Assembly (NCBI GenBank): GCA_049999765.1
Contig: JBNGIQ010009219.1
Coordinates: 1 to 36,963 of the forward strand
Direction: 5' to 3'
From: Phaeoceros laevis
Taxonomy: Eukaryota; Anthocerotophyta; Anthocerotopsida; Notothyladales
DNA length: 36,963 bases
The notes beneath the pieces were generated by a model. The model worked only from the letters and a program-made list of their open reading frames with translations. It did no database searches and was not told the origin of the DNA. A program made the position numbers and the translations under genes. Below, in pieces: positions 19,697 to 29,940 of the stretch (positions within the stretch are counted from its first letter, which is position 1; each line of letters opens with the position of its first letter).

Positions 19697-20547
19697 TAAA
19701 TACACGAGATGACATTTCTTCATTTATTTATCGGGGCCAAAGCATGGCACAAAGAGGGGGGCGATCAGCCCCATCCGTGGAAGCCATGCCACCTGGGAAG
19801 CTCCTGGCAGATTTCAGCTTCGACACCTGCAGCCCGACATCAAATGCAGCTACCTCAGTCACTTGATCTGTGCACCAACAATGCCAATGACAAATCTAGG
19901 CTCAAGTGAGACATGACAGCTGGGCTAGGGACAAGAAATCCTCGCATGGGTGGGTTTCTTGGTACACGGTCTTTCTGCATGTACTTTCCTCTTTCGCCTC
20001 AGAGTCTTCTTTTCCACGAGAAATGAACTTCCTTCCTGCCAAATGATTCAGTTTTTCAGGTATGCCTGTAGGCCCTCTGAGGAAGACAAAGTTTTATTAC
20101 GTGCTATTGGTTCCATTTGGGCCACACGCTGCGATAGGTACCCTCTAACATGTAGACTCCAGAGTCCAGAACCTGGCCTGGAAGTTGCGGCCTGGAAGTT
20201 GCGAAACAAGCATACTGTGGATGTGATGATATAGAGGCGGTGCGTTATTCCATTATTACAGCAGAAAAGATTCTATAGCAACACGCTCACACAAGTGCAT
20301 GTGTGAATGTCTATAGATGTAAACTGGCTGGCTGGCTAAGCTAGCTAGCTAGCTAGTCACACAGAGAGCTAAACTAGTACTGATGAATCTCAAATGGATG
20401 TTTGGCCTGCTACGCTTTTCGGAATGATACCTTGCCTGCCTGCGTCCCTCGGGAGAGGGACAGAATAACTACTTCACCACGTGTACGTGTTGTTCACCTC
20501 CAGGAGCTTCTTCAGAACTGTGTCTTGTTGTGCCTGCAGGCAGGCAG
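19697..20547. other. intergenic, likely oleosin 3' flank
   Basis: I see no coding motif. A (gctg)n/(gcta)n microsatellite lies at about 20320-20356. The last few hundred bases before 20547 probably contain the oleosin 3' UTR (minus strand). Confidence 0.4.
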
Positions 20548-20997
20548 TTAACCTGTGACATTGGATGCATACTCACGAGCTCTCTCCTTGACCTGAGCCG
20601 CAGTCTTCTGGAGGCGATTCCTGGCGGCCTCCACCTTCTCAGAGCCCGGCGGATGGCGTCCCTTGAAGTAACTGTAGAGCCACGACACTCCTGAGACGGC
20701 GGCCACAGCCGAGCCTCCTGCAAACAGCAGCCCGCCAATGGTGAAGGCGGCTATGGTGGCCAGCGGCACCAGGATGGGGCTGAAGAAGATGAGCACCGGC
20801 GTCAGCGCCAGCAGCGTCAGGAGAACGCCGCCGACAGTGAGCCCTCCCAGCACCAGCGCCGTCGTGCCCAGCGCCAGCAGGGTGAGCAGCCCCGCCACCT
20901 TCCTGGCCCAAGGGGAGATCGAGCGCTCGCTCATCCGAGCATGCTGCTGTGCTTTGTCCGAGCCCTCCCAAAGCTTTTGCCGACTACGCTCCGCCAT
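20548..20997 (-). CDS. oleosin (oil-body structural protein)
   Basis: This intronless gene encodes 149 aa. An N-terminal amphipathic part (about 1-35) is followed by an uninterrupted hydrophobic stretch (about 36-103). At its centre is the proline knot PVLIFFSPILVP, an exact P-x5-SP-x3-P, which is diagnostic for oleosins. A charged amphipathic C-terminal helix follows (about 108-149, ending QVKERAREYASNVTG). The length fits low-molecular-weight oleosins of spores, pollen and primitive plants. Family role: it coats and stabilises triacylglycerol oil bodies budding from the endoplasmic reticulum. The ATG is the only start that gives the full N-terminal arm. The codon use is GC-rich. Confidence 0.95.
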   Translation of the reverse strand: MAERSRQKLWEGSDKAQQHARMSERSISPWARKVAGLLTLLALGTTALVLGGLTVGGVLLTLLALTPVLIFFSPILVPLATIAAFTIGGLLFAGGSAVAAVSGVSWLYSYFKGRHPPGSEKVEAARNRLQKTAAQVKERAREYASNVTG

Positions 20998-21300
20998 TGT
21001 ACGTGATTGCGCGCTTCCCAGCCAAGATTTGCTCGCTCTTTCCTCGCTTTCCCCTGAATCCCTCCCCTCACAAGTTTAAGAAGGGCGACGAGGCTGGGCT
21101 GGCTACATGCACCCGGCCTCGGTGGTGCACAACTGGCACACCTCTTGCCTGCTTGCCATGTGGTCGCTCGAGGGCTTTTGCCCTAACTTCGAACCGCCAC
21201 TTCATTCTGGGCACCTCTAGTCTAGGGTAGACTTCCGAAACCGCCTGATGAGGCAGCCAGACCTAAACCTCCGCCTACATCACAAGCAGGCTGAAAAAGC

Positions 21301-21450
21301 TTGCTGTCTGATGAAGCTCTCTGCCAGATGAAGCTCCCTGTCTGAAGAAGCTCCCTGTCTGAAGAAGCTCCCTGTCNNNNNNNNNNGAAGCTCCCTGTCT
21401 GAAGAAGCTCCCTGTCTGAAGAAGCTCCCTGTCTGATGAAGCTCCTTGTC
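21301..21450. repeat. 17-bp minisatellite interrupted by a 10-N assembly gap
   Basis: The unit gaagctccctgtctgaa repeats about eight times on both sides of the N run at 21377-21386, with slightly diverged units at both edges. The gap lies inside the array, so the true copy number is probably larger. Three units equal 51 bases, which keeps a minus-strand frame open across the array; that frame has no domain. Confidence 0.9.
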
Positions 21451-22009
21451 TGCGGGTAAGCCTGCGCGGTGTTCTCCTTGTGCCCGCCCGCAGCTGTGAG
21501 TCCGGAGTGTCTCCGAGGGCCTGTGCCTAGGCTTCTCCGCAGAGAGGGTTCTGACTTCTTAGTGAACGTTGTTTGTCTTTTCTCGTTTTCCGGGAATGGA
21601 GTTGAGGGTGATGAAACATTTCTATCAGTTATCCCTGTCTGAACTACAGTGTGGACATTACTACGGTTCTGACTCAACTTTCCGACGGATTCAGCATCAG
21701 TCTTGAGTTTCGTTTGGTGGTGTTGAGCTTTCCTGTTTCTGCCGTGTCTTCGCGTTCTTGTGCTTTGGCGGGATGGAAGGAAGGGCTGATGATGCAAACA
21801 TGACAAGCATATAACTGAGCCGTCTTTCGGCTTTGCGGATCTTACTAGGACGGACTGAAGCCTTCCCATCCATCTCGTTGGCTGCTCTCCTTCTCAGTCG
21901 TTTTTTTGAGCTTGCCGCTCTCTTAGGGTTTTTCCTTTTCTTAGGTTTTTTCTATGAAAACTGGAACGAGCTTGCTTGCTTTAGGAGTTCCTTCACCCTG
22001 GATGTTGCT
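21451..22009. other. intergenic, nothing recognised
   Basis: A 215-codon minus-strand frame (21222-21869) spans the minisatellite and gap. It has no known domain, and I do not call it a gene. Confidence 0.4.
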
Positions 22010-22030
22010 CTCGGTCGGAAGTATTCCTTG

Positions 22031-22160
22031 CAAGCCTAGGGGTAGGTTTGGCAGCTGTGACAAGGTTGCTGGATTCCGGTGCCTGCTCAAGACTGTTCCC
22101 AAGCCTAGAGGTAGGTGTGGCAGCTGTGACAAGTTTGGTGGATTACGGTGCCTGCTCAAG
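22031..22160. repeat. tandem ~65-bp duplication downstream of the PPR gene
   Basis: Two copies share aagcctag, ggtaggt, ggcagctgtgacaag and ggtgcctgctcaag. A third, rearranged copy lies at about 15625-15710 in the duplicated PPR flank, so the unit predates that duplication. Confidence 0.8.
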
Positions 22161-22304
22161 TATGTGTGTTCTGGTTTTCTTCAATGGATTTAAGTGGAAT
22201 CAGGAGTCTTCTAAGTTGAATGAATGAAATAATCACCTACAATGTACGCGTACCGGCCATCTGAAGCATCTTGTTGATGAAGCTAACTTCCAGCGGCTGA
22301 AGGG

Positions 22305-24722
22305 TCACTGCGGGGGACCGGCTGTTTCAGCCTGCATCAACATCTTCAGCAGCTTCTGGTCCCCACCTGTAAATGTGTGCACCACCCCATCCATGTCGGT
22401 CCACCAGCTCTGCCCTGGCTGCTTCCATGCCTTGGACTTCACTCTCCTTGCCTTCATCTCCTTTGCCTCGTCCCACATCCGGGCCCCCGAGTAAATGCTG
22501 GACATCAAGATGTAGGCGGATGCATCTCGGTCGTCCAAACCCACTGCGAGATCAAAGACCTGTCGTCCCATCTGGACGTCGTTCCACTTTCGACAGGCCG
22601 ACAACAGGGTGTGCCAAACAGCACCGGTAGCTGGGAAAGGCATGGTCTTGGCCATCTGTAGGGCCTCGTCCAGGTGACCTGCTCGTCCGAGGAGGTCCAT
22701 CACACATATGTAGTGCTCGATGCTCGGAACGATGGCGTAGTCTGTCCTCATGGCCTTGAAGTACTCTCGACCTTTGTCCACAAGACCCACATGGCTGCAC
22801 ACCGTCAGCACACTGAGAAACGTGACGCCGTTCGGCTGTATGCCTTGCTGCCTCATACTGTCCACCAAGGCAAACACGGATGCGCTGCCTCCTTGTAAGG
22901 TGTATCCTGCAATGAGAGCACTCCATGCCTCGATGTTTCGTTCGGGCAGTGAGTCAAACACCTGCTGTGAATCACACATGCTCCCGCACTTTGCATACAT
23001 GTTCACCAAGGCGGTGCCCACAACCACATCATCCTGCAACCCTCGCTCCGCAATCTGCACATGGAGCTGTTTCCCCAGAGGCAGCTCTGCTGCAGCTGCA
23101 CATGCCTGCAGGAGGGATACGTATGTTACGGGGTTGGGTGGGATGCCTTGCTGTTGCATGCACCTGTAAACATTCAGGGCCTCCTGACCCATCCCCTGCT
23201 GGGCATAACCTGCGATCATGGACGTCCATGTCACACCGTCTTTCTGAGGGATCCTATCAAACACTCTGCGAGCATCGGCTGTGCTACCAAGCTTTGCATA
23301 CATGTTGACCAAACTGGCACCTACAACCATATGATCTTGCAGACCTCGCGCTTCAATGTGCGCATGAAGCTGCTTTCCCTGACGCAGAGCTTCTTCTACG
23401 CCTGCAGTTAAGCATGCCTGTAGGAGGCACACAAACGTGACAATGTCAGGTGAAGTGGTGCCTTCTTCCAACATGCTACTGTACAGATTAAGGGCTTCCT
23501 GACCCATTCCCTGCTGAACATAACCTGCCATCATCGCACTCCATGTCACCACATTCTTATGCGAAAGCCTTACAAACACACTGTGAGCATCCCCTATGCT
23601 ACCACACTTTGCATACATGCTCACCAAGCTGCCACCTAGAACTACGTCATCTTGCAGTCCTCGTTCTTTAATCTGTGAATGAAGCCGCTTTCCCTCACGG
23701 AGAGCTGCTTCACCTATGCCAGCACATGCCTGCAACAGACATACAAAGGTCACAGAGTTGGGTGCAGCCATGCCTCCTCCTTGCATTCTGCTATAGAGGC
23801 TAAGGGCTTCCTGACCCATCCCCTGCTGGGCATAACCTGCAATCATGGCAGTCCATGTCACCACATTTTTTTGAGGGAGCCTGTCAAACACACTACGAGC
23901 ATCACCTATGCTCCCGCACTTTGCATACATGTCAACCAGGCACGTTTGGACATAGATACTTGGCTTCTCTGCACTGGCAATGATGTGAGCGTGCACATCC
24001 TTGCCGGCAGCTAAATCCCCTGCACTAGCACAAGCTTGAAGAACTGCTAGAAAAATATGGTTGTCTGGCTGAACTGTTGTCTTGCACATCTGCCGATACA
24101 GTCGGATAGCCTGGGCAGCCTCTCCATGCCTAGCATATGCGAAAATTATGGTGGCCCAATTGTAGGCGTCTGGTACAGAGACCTTCCCAAATACTCCAAT
24201 TGCTTCCTCTAACCTCCCATGTGAAGCATACAGACCGATGAGGTGGGTTGCCAAAAATGGGTGGCTTTCACACCCACTTTTGACAGTCAGAGCATGAATT
24301 CGTCTGCCCAGAACCAACTCTTTCCGTGCAATGCACCTCTTTAGGGCACGATAGAACAGGTCGTTGGGTACACGGCATCGTCGCTGCACCAGTGAGCTCA
24401 ACGCATCCACAGCGTCAGTAATAGTTCCATCCTCACATAATTGCAGGCAATTGCGAATCTCCAAATCTGCCTCACGCGATGCTAACGTGCCAGAAGCTCC
24501 TCGGACTGCAGTCGATGAAAATTCGGGAGGCCAATTCTTCCGACCGTTCCACGTCGGAGACTGCACCGAGACAGGTTTCTGCCGATTGTTTAACCAAAAT
24601 GCGTCCTTCTTGTGCCTAAATTCAGGATGCAAGGGAATCTCTTCCCTCCGCCTGTTGTCCCAACATGGTGTCCCATCTACGAAGAATCCCTGCCGCACAA
24701 ATCCCTGTTGCACTTCAGTCAT
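22305..24722 (-). CDS. PLS-class pentatricopeptide repeat protein with a C-terminal E region, no DYW domain
   Basis: This intronless gene encodes 805 aa from the first in-frame ATG; the frame is open 36 bases further to a GTG. Motifs run from about residue 95. Several near-identical modules of about 103 residues carry MYAKCGSIGDARSVFDRLPQ and KNVVTWTAMIAGYAQQGMGQ. The end has HYICVMDLLGRAGHLDEA, VWHTLLSACRKWNDVQMG and KQPGQSWWTDMDGVVHTF, which are E1/E2 motifs. The protein stops after TGGDQKL and about 15 more residues, so E+ and the DYW deaminase are absent. Family role: sequence-specific RNA binding in mitochondria or plastids, often for C-to-U editing; without DYW it would need a partner. 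The N-terminus is basic but not a clear transit peptide. The 3' end has a decayed copy at 15600-16213. Confidence 0.9.
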   Translation of the reverse strand: MTEVQQGFVRQGFFVDGTPCWDNRRREEIPLHPEFRHKKDAFWLNNRQKPVSVQSPTWNGRKNWPPEFSSTAVRGASGTLASREADLEIRNCLQLCEDGTITDAVDALSSLVQRRCRVPNDLFYRALKRCIARKELVLGRRIHALTVKSGCESHPFLATHLIGLYASHGRLEEAIGVFGKVSVPDAYNWATIIFAYARHGEAAQAIRLYRQMCKTTVQPDNHIFLAVLQACASAGDLAAGKDVHAHIIASAEKPSIYVQTCLVDMYAKCGSIGDARSVFDRLPQKNVVTWTAMIAGYAQQGMGQEALSLYSRMQGGGMAAPNSVTFVCLLQACAGIGEAALREGKRLHSQIKERGLQDDVVLGGSLVSMYAKCGSIGDAHSVFVRLSHKNVVTWSAMMAGYVQQGMGQEALNLYSSMLEEGTTSPDIVTFVCLLQACLTAGVEEALRQGKQLHAHIEARGLQDHMVVGASLVNMYAKLGSTADARRVFDRIPQKDGVTWTSMIAGYAQQGMGQEALNVYRCMQQQGIPPNPVTYVSLLQACAAAAELPLGKQLHVQIAERGLQDDVVVGTALVNMYAKCGSMCDSQQVFDSLPERNIEAWSALIAGYTLQGGSASVFALVDSMRQQGIQPNGVTFLSVLTVCSHVGLVDKGREYFKAMRTDYAIVPSIEHYICVMDLLGRAGHLDEALQMAKTMPFPATGAVWHTLLSACRKWNDVQMGRQVFDLAVGLDDRDASAYILMSSIYSGARMWDEAKEMKARRVKSKAWKQPGQSWWTDMDGVVHTFTGGDQKLLKMLMQAETAGPPQ

Positions 24723-25639
24723 TCCTTCCTCCCGGAAGATCCTTGGCTTTTCCCTCACGGCACCTTTGCTGCTCGATGGCCGAGACCCCAGCCGGCCATT
24801 CTAGAGGTAAAAGTAGCACGTTTCTCAAGTTCCCATGGCAGCAGATTGCGAGCACCGGTGGCAAATCGGCCGTGCCAAGCCCAAATTCGAACTGCAGCCC
24901 GCTGGCAACCATCACTGGAGCAGGCTCTAACGAGCTGCCCAGTCTGGTCTCATAAGTCTGCGCAGAATGTGCAGGTGAAAGAGGACCACGACAATTGTCG
25001 GAATGCTCATGCCTGCCTGCCTGCCTGCCAGTAGGCTGACTCTCCCTGTCATGCCACTCCCGAAAAACGAGACGCGAAGACGCCTCGCAAAGAAAACTCT
25101 ACAAAACTCAGATGGGGCCCACCGGGTATCGAGAAAAACGAGGGCATAATGGCTTGTGCAGATCAGTGTAGGTCGATCGTTCGAATCCCGCAAGTGACAC
25201 CATCTTATGTCTGAAATATTTGCAATCACAGCAATGTCATGAAGAGGTGATTTACATGTCAGCCGGAACTAAGAAACCTGACTACATAATCTGAAGTCTT
25301 TGGGCGTCAGCCACTTGACAACAACTCATCCTCTGTACACGGCGGGCACACGTCCATCCTATTGTACCCGTTCTTCTTCTTCTTTTTCTGAAAGCTTGTG
25401 GTTGCTAGTTAGATGCTTGGGTGACAGGCATGTATTATGCAGCCCCAGGCCTGGTGGATGCTTTCATAATGTTCGACAGATTTGTTGTTGCCCCAGCCTG
25501 GCCTCACCGTTGCAAGAGAGCTTGTCCACACGCCAGCTGATTGTTGACTGCCAGGAACCACCTCTCCATCACCGGAGAGTCAAGACATGCTTACCCATCC
25601 CTTGTTGAAATCCGGGGTGACTAGATGGAGAGCACATGC
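24723..25639. other. 5' flank of the PPR gene and spacer
   Basis: I see no gene. A (tgcc)n microsatellite sits at about 25013-25029. A stretch near 25170-25190 resembles a tRNA T arm but has no cloverleaf around it. Confidence 0.4.
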
Positions 25640-26684
25640 CTCTCGAAGCCCTTGCCATTGTTACCACCAGCTCTGACCCGGAAACATGCAAGCTCTGCCA
25701 GCACAGGTGCATCGGACTTGACAAGCCCTTTTAACAGTCCTGCCAAGAAGGGGGCTCACCACTTCCACGACGGCATCCACATCGGGCACTAGGCTCCCCC
25801 GCTGAGGATGGCAAGCCTTTCCCCCATGGGCAGACACTTTTGATCAAGCCCGGGTACTCCAGAGATGGAGTCCCATACAGCTCAAGAGCACCGTACGCGG
25901 CAAACACAGGGAACCACTCGTCAGCACGTAGAGCAGAAGCAATATATGCTCTTGTCGACATCCCAGTAGGCAATGGCGGTCTGGAGAGGTTGAAAGGGAA
26001 GCTCCAGACACATAAATCCCTGACAAGCTTGTTTGACCAAGCACAGGCTGCCATCACGCACGAGGTCCCTCCCACAAGCCCATCCCCTACCGTCGCCTCA
26101 TGCACACCATGAGTCCCGTCGTGCAGGATCCAGATTGCATCCACCTTCACTACTCCTGCATGGTCTGGCAGCACAGCCCCATTCTTGAGGGCCAAGGACT
26201 GGAAATGGCCACTTCCTTGGAAACACTCAAAACTCCACCTTCAGCAGCGTGCACTCCCACCCAGTCCTCACGGATATACACCTGTGGAAACATGCCACTT
26301 CATCCGCAGTCAGCACCTGTGCCCCATGCCTAGTTTCTTCAAAGACGCAATCATGGCTTGCAGGCCCTGGTCATCTTTCAGACAACTGCCCCGTCCTCCG
26401 AGAAACCACGTACCCGGCATCATGCTCTGCTTCTTCCCAAAGCCAGTACGCTGCCTGCATCATCTCCACGTCATATTCCTCAGAATAGCTTGAGCACTCT
26501 TATGGTCCGGGACTCCCCCTGTAACGAGCCTCTGTGGTGGGATTTCCTACTGCTCAAGCAACAGCACCCTCTTGCTCCTCTTGGCTGCCTGGTAAGCCGT
26601 GCAACTTCCCGTGATACCAGCTCCGATCACAATTACATCAGAGCTAAGCCTTCCTGACACCTCCTCACCAAGACGCTTGGCCAT
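25640..26684 (-). pseudogene. broken sarcosine oxidase-like (peroxisomal FAD amine oxidase) gene
   Basis: The minus strand starts at 26684 with MAKRLGEEVSG, then SDVIVIGAGITGSCTAYQAA and KRSKRVLLLEQ. This is the FAD-binding GxGxxG fold at the N-terminus of plant sarcosine oxidase. A stop follows directly after LEQ. Further pieces appear in shifting frames: YWLWEEAEHDAGYVV (around 26450), KNGAVLPDHAGV (around 26180), then VWSFPFNL, EWFPVFAAYGALELYGTPSL and EYPGLIK (around 25840). The order and spacing follow the intact enzyme, which oxidises N-methyl amino acids and releases H2O2 in peroxisomes. Frameshifts and stops are many, and the C-terminal part is hardly readable. No introns are obvious, so a processed copy is possible. 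Confidence 0.75.
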
Positions 26685-28214
26685 GGCTTACAGCGCATGG
26701 CACTCAGAGTCTTGGTTAGGGCGCCGGGCCAGGGTAGGGTCCAGAATCCACCTCGCGAAGCGCCTCCGCTATGATGGCAGCGATCATCACACACGTCCTG
26801 ATCCACAACCTCAGACGGATCCACAAGGCCCCCGCCACGCCCAGAAGAACAGGCACACCCAGCTTCATCCTGCCCCAGCTGAGAAAGACTATCCAAATTA
26901 TTGCGAGATGTCCCAGATCAGAAGCGCAGCTGCTACAGTGAGATGGCTTCACGGTGCTTTTGCTACTGCGAGATGGCTTGCCGGTGCTTCGCTCCTGCGA
27001 GATGTCCCGTATAAGAAGCGCGCTTGCTAGTGCGAGATGGGTTGTCGGTGCTTTGCTACTGAGAGATGGCTGACGGATAAGTCCCGTGACTGTGACAAAC
27101 ACATGGCTTTCAACGAAGTTCCTAAGCTGGCAGTTGGTGGCCCCTGCCCCCCCGCCCCCCGTGCTATGTTTGTCACCCTTATTTCCTGACAATGAGGTCA
27201 TTACTGGCGTCATTACCATAAATAAACTACTTCCTCTTCCTCGCCCCGCGCTCCCGCTAGCCATGGATGCCCTCGTCTGTAAAATTTGAAGGTAGTCTAG
27301 TCTAGTCTATTTCGAATAAACGCCCGAGAGTCGAGACTGATGATGATGAAGATTAATGTTGAACCTCCGGGAACTGATGAGGAACTGGCCGATGAGGAAT
27401 TGGCCGGACCATGGACTACGGTGCAGTGCACTGGTAGCTCCAACAAAACTATGCTAGTCTAGAACTTTAGCCAAAAAAAGTAAAAACATAGCGCCGAATT
27501 CGGTATAAAAAAAGTAAAAACATGCTAAAAGAAAGAGTCTTTCTTGCCATGCTACTACCTACGGTAACCTACCAGAAGCAAGCATCACTGCCACAGCGAC
27601 TAGCCAGTCAGTGCACAGTCGGTATTCTTTTTCCAATTGAAATCTTTTTCCAATTACTATATATCACTCAGTCTGGGGTTTACTATTTACGCAAGACAAC
27701 TTCCTGTGACAGTCACAAACACGGGGCTAGCTACTGAGAGATTGCTGACGGCTTAAATAAGCATGGACAAAGCTCCACTATCAACATGAGTCAAGCAGTC
27801 CTACACCTGAATTTGTCCACTGCCACTTGCCTCAATAAACTAGTAAACAGCCGGATGTAGCTATCACCAATCAGAGTGAGCAGTGAGCACTGCACAACCG
27901 GGGAATTGTGAAAAAATAGCTAACCAGGTCACATCACATCTGGTGCTTCTCCGTCTTTACCTACTGATCTCTACAATGTCCTCCAGGACTCCTCCTTAAA
28001 GTACACCACCAGCGTGGAAATATAATACAAGCCTTTCCCATATGCGTACAGGACCTTGAAAGGCTGAGCACTCTCGCCGCTCTTGGGTACCTATGTCAAA
28101 TTCAAAGCCACCAGTTACCGAATTCGATCACACTCTTGCATCCGTGGAAACAGAAGGTCACAGTACTGGAGCTCCTGAATTCAGTTTCCCACAGAACTGC
28201 CGGAGTGCTCAGAA
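26685..28214. other. intergenic with a degenerate tandem repeat
   Basis: At about 26900-27075 a 30-35 bp unit recurs five or so times, sharing gctactgcgagatggct and cggtgctttgct. Related words appear again near 27730. The 182-codon minus-strand frame at 26716-27264 overlaps this repeat and has no domain. The end of the stretch probably holds the 3' UTR of the next gene. Confidence 0.45.
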
Positions 28215-28550
28215 TCACCCTGGGCCTGCAACTACCAGGTTCAGTCGAAGGCTCCTTCCCTCTTCTGTTTCCACCTCATTCACCACCCAGTTGTTAAACT
28301 GATCTCTGCGAATTGCGTAGCAGCGTGTGAGCCGAGGGCACAGAGCTTGCACATTGGGGGCTGGAGCAACCTTTGCACTAACAGAAGCTGAAGACTCAAC
28401 TTGAGGGGGCGCCGTTGCATGAGGCACCTTCCGAGACCAGCACCCCATTACGGTGCCACATCGTCCGCCATCGTCAGAAGACACGGAAAAGCTCCGAGTG
28501 AGATCCGGAGAGCTGTCAACTGCGTGGCAGGTCATGCAAGCCAAACTCAT
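28215..28550 (-). CDS. small conserved plant protein of unknown function (MSLAC-type)
   Basis: This single exon encodes 111 aa. The N-terminus reads MSLACMTCHAVDSS, then SFSVSSDDGGRCGTVMG and CWSRK. The second half has PRLTRCYAIRRDQFNNWVV and NEVETEEG. From memory this matches a family of short plant proteins that start MSLAC..CH, carry an S-rich SVSSSD..GRC block and have a basic PRL.R..A.RR block near the end. No function is known to me for that family. There is no signal peptide or membrane segment. The paired Cys residues near the start could bind metal, but that is a guess. The last residues (LRLNLVVAGPG) have no match that I recall. Confidence 0.65.
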   Translation of the reverse strand: MSLACMTCHAVDSSPDLTRSFSVSSDDGGRCGTVMGCWSRKVPHATAPPQVESSASVSAKVAPAPNVQALCPRLTRCYAIRRDQFNNWVVNEVETEEGRSLRLNLVVAGPG

Positions 28551-29940
28551 CTCTGCAAGCCTTGCTGCGGTTACGGAATATTTTCCGAAGGCCTGTCAGG
28601 AAAACAAGGATGTCATAAATCGAATACTCAGCCACAGCGCCAAGCATTTAACAATAGCTCTTGTGATCCGCGAAGGCCATCCCGACTTTAGAACCAGCAA
28701 GAGACTCACCAGGCAGCCGCTGCTCGTAAGGAATTGGGACGTAGCAGGTTGGAACTCCACGAAGAGTCGAAGACGACAATTCCAAAGATCCCGGTCAATA
28801 TCCGTCCGATTTTGGGAAGATTCTCACCGAAACTGACCATCACAGACAAGCTACATAATTTCTCACACCTGCGGCACAGACAAGCGCTACATAAGAACCG
28901 AGACAGTTCAATATACAAAAGAGATACTGGGATCGCTAGTGAGGTTGTGTCTCGGAAAACTTTAGGCATTGCACACACGCAGCCTAGCGGGGAAGCACCT
29001 TGAGCTGCCATTCCCCTGGCACAGCAGGCTACAGAACGGGAATTTCAGGCGAATGGTGCACCTGCAGAGCATCCCTTTCAAATTCAAACTCGCTTCCAAA
29101 AATCAAGCAGCAGCAGCTCTACCTGTTTTGTCCCTGGCTGGTACAGAACAGCATCCATCACAGGACGAAGCAGCGCAGCTATGATCTAGGGGGGACGATT
29201 GAAAAAGGCGACACCATCCTCCTCGGCCCATTTCAAACGAAGCAAACCAGCCTGGCAACTTCCGGACCAGCCACAGCATCCATCTCACACAGCCGCAGAG
29301 TAGCAAAGGAGCAGCACACCGCGAGATCTGAGCCTCCTCCGCCCGATAAACCACACCTCCTACCTACACGAGAAGGGCCGCGGCTTCACTGCCTTACAGC
29401 GACTCCAACCTACTCCTTACGCTACGTCTTTGCCTGGCAGATTTAGAGAGCAGCACCACCGTCTGTCCAAACCTTGGCGAACAGAGTACTGAAGGCGTTG
29501 CAGGCGAAGAGCGAAGTTGTCTACGTGAGGCAGGGGCCGCAGGCCCGGTGCGGGGAGTGCTATTGGTTGCGGGATTGAGGTGACGGAAGAAGAACATTCA
29601 GGAAATAGAGAAAAGACGCGCAAGAACAGCACCCAAGCGGCCTCTAGGGGCAGGATGAACCTCTTTATTCTTTATTGCCGGCAGAAGAGAAGGGGCACAG
29701 GTAGTGATGGTGGTGGCTGTGGCGATACTCCTTTTCGCCGGGGTATTTCGCCCTACCGACCTATTGACCCAAGTCTTCAATATGTGTATTGCTTCCAACT
29801 ACGGTGTTTCTGGGTAACTCGTATTCTCGATAATTTACGCGTCACTTATGGACGCGCGACACGGTACCGCTGGCGGTACCCGCGCGATACGGTATCGTAC
29901 CGCTGGCGCTTCTGTACCCGCAGGGTTTGAGTTGGCTACG
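28551..29940. other. 5' flank of the small conserved gene, no other gene seen
   Basis: Open frames up to 148 codons (29000-29446 plus) lack recognisable domains. At about 29857-29930 the words ggtaccgctggcg and gtacccgc recur in a short tandem arrangement. Confidence 0.4.

Noticed and set aside
21222-21869. 215-codon minus-strand frame across the N gap
   Set aside because: It crosses a 17-bp minisatellite and an assembly gap, has no domain, and the frame through the Ns is arbitrary.
24723-24758. 12-residue upstream extension of the PPR protein
   Set aside because: It would start at GTG, and an in-frame TAG lies a little further upstream, so the ATG at 24722 is preferred.
25125-25200. possible tRNA (gttcgaatcccg followed by gacacca)
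   Set aside because: It resembles a T arm followed by an acceptor end, but the T-stem sides do not pair, and no matching 5' acceptor or anticodon arm lies upstream.
26716-27264. 182-codon minus-strand frame
   Set aside because: Much of it is the degenerate tandem repeat, it overlaps no known motif, and the composition does not look like a conserved protein.
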